Origin: Datisca glomerata
Lineage: Eukaryota; Streptophyta; Magnoliopsida; Cucurbitales; Datiscaceae
Direction: 5' to 3'
Assembly (NCBI GenBank): GCA_003255025.1
Contig: QANY01004715.1
Location: 724,501-788,500, forward strand
DNA length: 64,000 nt
Shown here: positions 61,626 through 64,000 of the stretch, piece by piece
Layout: each line of letters begins with the position of its first letter
Numbering within the stretch: position 1 is the first letter of the stretch
Position numbers and translations under genes: made by a program
Notes under the pieces: generated by a model
Databases searched by the model: none
The model's input: the letters and a program-made list of their open reading frames with translations, nothing else
Told to the model about the DNA's origin: nothing

Positions 61626-63939
61626 TCATTCCGTCAAACCAGGACCAGCATTCTCGACATCAACTTCTCCCATACCAGTATCTTCTTCTTCTTCACTATC
61701 CTCATCACCACTAATCTCCTCGTTGTCCTGTCGTAGCTTAGCCATGTGTTCAGCTAGTAACTTATCATCGCGTTCGCTCACCTACATAGTCAATTCAACA
61801 GGTTAGAACCTAACTAAGACAAATATGAGTTAATCCATTTTAACAAAGTTTATATGTAAGGAGTAACACTCACAGCTCTGGGTGCCTCTTTCACCACAAG
61901 TTTTCCCTTATGTTTTTCTATTGCTTCAGTACAGGCTATAATTGCTTTGTTGAGAACTGCTATCCCTTGCTCCTGCCCAATACATGAGAAGATTCATCAG
62001 CGTATCCAGTTAAACACAAAAGAACAGTGCCAATTCTTCCTAGAAAATAAGGCAGGGCTGACGTCTCTTCTATTCACAAAAAGAACTAAGATAACTAGTT
62101 CAATAAATATATATATATATATATATAGCACGACTGAGAGTGAGATATATTGTAGTAAGCTTGAGCATAAACATTTAAATATTGTTGCACCACATACTCA
62201 TCAGAGGATCTGGTAAATTCATGAAAGGACTCCACAAACCTTATCTAGTGTCTGAGTTGTAAGAACATAAAGAGGAGGAGCAACAAGTTTAATTTTAACA
62301 GGGCAATCATCATTGCCGGCAGCTTCAGCCTTCCTCATTGCTTCCTGCAAAGCTAGATAATTTAGTGAGCAGCTACTTACAATCACTTCAGACATGGAAA
62401 TCAGAATCAATTAGTACATCTTCTTTGGAGGTTTGAAGAAATAAACAGGAGGGAAGGACAGTTATAGGACCTTGATGTGAAGAACACCATCAAACTGGAA
62501 GCATTTCATTTCGATATCAGCCCGAACCTTCAAGGGTTGGGGAGTCATTCTTCTCCTTATATTCTTTATCAACGCTTCTTTGACCTCCTCTGTCATAGCA
62601 GGAACAACCTTGGTTACCTGCAAAAGGAGAAAACTAGTGATTTTCAGCCAGCATTAGAAAAATGTCATCTAAGATTCTACTTTAAGAAAGGTTACCTCCT
62701 GACCATCAGGGCCAATTTCCTTGACTTCACGGGTAAGGGGGCTCAGAACTGAATCAGGATCAGTCACAATTATCTTGAACGCCTACACACAGCATAATTG
62801 GAACTTCCACTTGTGATTTGAGGGACTTGAGAAGTTAAAACATTAAGAACATGTGGAGGTTCTCACCTCAAAAGCATGACCATACTTCCGATATAAAGGC
62901 CAACCAACGTGGATATACAAATCCTGTAAGAAGTAACTATATTTTAGTTGAAGAACTTGACATCTCATATAAACAAACAACTAAAAGCACATTATCTATA
63001 AATAGATTAGTCAAGCATAAAATAATTTAAACACAGTAACCAACAAGATTATAAAGGCCCTTCGAGATAAAAATAAATACTGGCATTCCATTATACTGAA
63101 ATAGCACTAATAGAGATAAAGAAGAAATATTTAATCCTTTTATTAGTGAGAAAAATATCTTAATAGGTGAAACAAATATAACAAGATACTGTGGGAAACA
63201 TATATATAACTTGTCAACAGTTTGAATACATCAAATTAATTTGTTTTATAAATGCCCATAAGCATAATCATAAAACGAAAATGAAGTTATGCCAATAAAG
63301 GTGGTTTCTGTATCTCTATCGCAATCGAGTAGTGGAAACACAAAACTAATTCAACATCTCGTGTTGAAGTCATTAGGGCATTTAGATAGCAATTTCAATA
63401 TAAGTCAAACAAACAAGATAAAAAATCAAACCGACTCTCAAGTTTAACTCCATACTTCCTTTAGGAAGCAAATTAACTAAGATCAAAGATTTCCACACTA
63501 TCAACATCAAGCAAGAACTAAAAACTCAAGGGAAGCATTTTAACAGACCGATTACCTCCAAATCGATGTTCAAAGTCTCAGCAACATGACGCATAATAGA
63601 GTGGACGAGCTTGCTCTTGTTGTACCTCTCTTCACAAGCCTGAATATCCTCCTCAGACACCCTCCTCTTACTCAAATCAATGTAACCCTTCTCCTTATCG
63701 ACCCTAAGGACCATAACCGGCTCGATGCGGCCCACCTTGATCAAGCTGCTAACACTACGAATACGTCGGCGAGAGAGCTCGGAGAAGAGAATCATACCCT
63801 CGATGTTATTGTACTCGAGGAGAGAGACATAGGCACCCATATCCGCGATATTCTTGACCTGAATCATGACGCCCATATCCACTTCGGGATACTTGGCTTC
63901 GTACATGCGGCACTCCAGGTTCGGGGTATGCGAAGCCAT
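61626..63939 (-). CDS. EIF2A: Eukaryotic translation initiation factor 2 subunit alpha
   Basis: Seven phase-0 exons: 63939-63556, 62923-62867, 62782-62696, 62617-62471, 62344-62240, 61972-61874, 61781-61626. They sum to 1035 nt and close to 344 aa, the normal size. eIF2 brings initiator Met-tRNA to the 40S ribosome as a GTP complex in the cytosol; the alpha subunit is the regulatory one. Residues about 17-90 are the S1/OB-fold domain ([20 protein letters not shown]). [15 protein letters not shown] (48-62) contains the stress-kinase target, Ser56 here (Ser51 of the mammalian protein; GCN2 is the plant kinase). [15 protein letters not shown] follows, then a helical middle ([10 protein letters not shown]), an alpha-beta domain ([13 protein letters not shown] equivalent; [19 protein letters not shown]) and an acidic tail ([13 protein letters not shown]). 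The ATG at 63939 is the first in frame. No defect. The promoter lies beyond the right edge. Confidence 0.97.
62107..62127. repeat. (AT)n microsatellite in an eIF2 alpha intron
   Basis: About ten AT units lie between the exons at 62240 and 61972. It lies outside the splice sites. Confidence 0.9.
62924..63555 (-). other. First intron of eIF2 alpha
   Basis: 632 bp, AT-rich, bounded by GTAATC and TTACAG on the gene strand. Nothing else is recognised in it. The remaining introns are short (78-267 bp). Confidence 0.85.
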
Positions 63940-64000
63940 TGTTGAATTTCGTTATCGGAAATTCTAACGAATGATAAAGATTTGAGTTTTGGGGGGAATT

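Noticed and set aside
63586..63945. 119-codon antisense ORF opposite eIF2 alpha exon 1
   Set aside because: Antisense shadow of a conserved exon.

Overview
This is plant nuclear DNA, most likely from a eudicot. It is AT-rich, its genes have GT-AG introns, and most of its length is transposable elements. I recognise four intact-looking host genes: a glutaredoxin-like protein (25508-26212, minus), a peptide-N-glycosidase A family protein (48205-50031, plus), a PMT-type putative methyltransferase in eight exons (50275-54058, minus; the splice frame closes to 603 aa) and eIF2 alpha in seven exons (61626-63939, minus; closes to 344 aa). I cannot name the species or family.

Layout. About 1203-20860 is a nest of elements. 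The host is a degenerate minus-strand Ty3/gypsy element that looks like the Tat lineage. A Ty1/copia element (1271-7496) sits in its 3' LTR. A CACTA (En/Spm) element (8402-15098, TSD ATA) sits in its 3' non-coding region and itself holds a second CACTA element (9978-13408, TSD TTT). A small hAT-type element (19431-19973, TSD ATTTTCTT) splits the gag-protease region. The 5' end of the host element is rearranged. 21.3-25.5 kb is AT-rich, with one foldback and no gene. After the glutaredoxin gene, 26.3-38 kb holds a solo-LTR-like element of 3.2 kb (30240-33468) and several minisatellites, including about 1.2 kb of an 18-bp repeat and a cluster of GGCGTTT palindromes.

38049-44309 is a second copia element (TSD TGAGC). 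It has lost its integrase and carries, antisense, an intron-containing fragment of an M1 aminopeptidase gene. It is followed by a gypsy relic and by a long-TIR, Mutator-like non-autonomous element (46200-47631). The PNGase A and PMT genes lie tail to tail. A MULE of about 6.5 kb (54744-61219, 9-bp TSD) with a decayed MuDR-type transposase and an oppositely oriented DUF1985-like gene lies between PMT and eIF2 alpha.

The most notable finding is that three unrelated element types here carry additional genes or gene pieces. The inner CACTA holds a ubiquitin E2 fragment whose catalytic Cys reads Tyr, the second copia holds an aminopeptidase fragment, and the MULE holds a DUF1985 gene. I see no coherent new multi-gene system. 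The retained genes do not form a pathway; the glyco-related PNGase A and PMT genes are simply neighbours.
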